From positions 1-5,547 of the forward strand of contig SKVS01000358.1 in the NCBI GenBank assembly GCA_007129335.1: a stretch of DNA of 5,547 nt, written 5' to 3'. The number at the start of each line of letters is the position of its first letter. Positions within the stretch are counted from its first letter, which is position 1. Shown here piece by piece: positions 5,418 to 5,547 of the stretch. Both the position numbers and the translations under genes were made by a program. The notes under the pieces are model-generated. The model saw only the letters and a list, made by a program, of their open reading frames with translations, did no database searches and was not told the origin of the DNA. The stretch is from Spirochaetaceae bacterium. GTDB lineage: Bacteria > Spirochaetota > Spirochaetia > DSM-27196 > Salinispiraceae.

Positions 5418-5547
5418 ATGAATGCAGCAGCAATTTTTCATCGCACCACCGAACCTTGGTGCTATGCCTTAAAGGATCGAACCATACACATCAGAATTCA
5501 TACTGCTACAGACGATGTGGAATCCATTACCCTCTGGATAGGGGATC
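5418..5547 (+). CDS. Neopullulanase/cyclomaltodextrinase-type alpha-amylase family enzyme, N-terminal fragment
   Basis: Only 43 residues are visible, beginning MNAAAIFHRTTEPWCYALKD and continuing with RTIHIRIHTATDDVESITLW. The pattern of an 'AI.HR' start, aromatic residues, then 'T.HIR..T...DVE...L..GD' is that of the CBM34-type beta-sandwich N-domain found before the catalytic GH13 barrel of neopullulanases, cyclomaltodextrinases and maltogenic amylases. These enzymes split linear or cyclic maltodextrins, usually in the cytoplasm, and commonly work as dimers through this domain. No signal peptide is present, which fits a cytoplasmic enzyme acting on imported sugar. It is divergent from malE and may share regulation through the operator-like sites. 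The catalytic part lies outside the window, so the exact specificity cannot be told. Confidence 0.8.
   Translation, partial: MNAAAIFHRTTEPWCYALKDRTIHIRIHTATDDVESITLWIGD

Noticed and set aside
5143..5441. Two minus-strand reading frames (96 and 76 residues) overlapping the glycosidase start
   Set aside because: No ribosome site or recognisable family; they run through T-tracts and antisense to a well-supported gene start.

Overview
The window is most likely part of a maltose/maltodextrin uptake and breakdown locus from a diderm bacterium, possibly a spirochaete. The phylum is an inference. It rests on the style of the binding protein (Sec signal peptide followed by a GGQQGGGAAPAA-type linker, no lipobox Cys) and on moderate, AT-leaning composition. 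It has not been tested by database search.

Layout. Four genes lie on the minus strand, transcribed from right to left: a periplasmic maltodextrin-binding protein (malE-like, 3374-4711), an unrecognised 146-residue four-helix membrane protein (2712-3152), a long MalF-type permease with an unusual N-terminal extension (606-2696, TTG start) and a MalG-type permease that runs off the left edge (1-604). The last three are packed tightly (15 nt and 1 nt between genes). A 221-nt gap carrying a strong hairpin and U-run separates malE from them, so the operon looks built for abundant binding protein and less permease. No ABC ATPase (MalK/MsmX type) is in view. On the plus strand, divergent from malE, a gene starts at 5418. 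Its first 43 residues resemble the N-terminal domain (CBM34 type) of neopullulanase/cyclomaltodextrinase/maltogenic amylase enzymes, and it runs off the right edge.

The 706-nt divergent region (4712-5417) has no convincing gene but is rich in symmetrical DNA. It holds a possible malE promoter with a 31-bp inverted repeat over its -35, two small palindromes, two related LacI/GalR-type operator-like sites (AAACCGGTTT and AAATCGGTTT, 330 bp apart, one towards each gene), three T-tracts at about helical spacing and two small leader hairpins in front of the plus-strand gene.

How the parts would work together: MalE captures maltodextrins in the periplasm, MalF/MalG carry them inward using an ATPase encoded elsewhere, and the divergent glycoside hydrolase degrades them. 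A LacI-family regulator encoded outside the window could control both directions. The most unusual elements are the MalF fusion (about 270 charged, helical residues plus an extra PGLGQ membrane hairpin ahead of the permease core) and the small membrane protein inserted between malE and malF.
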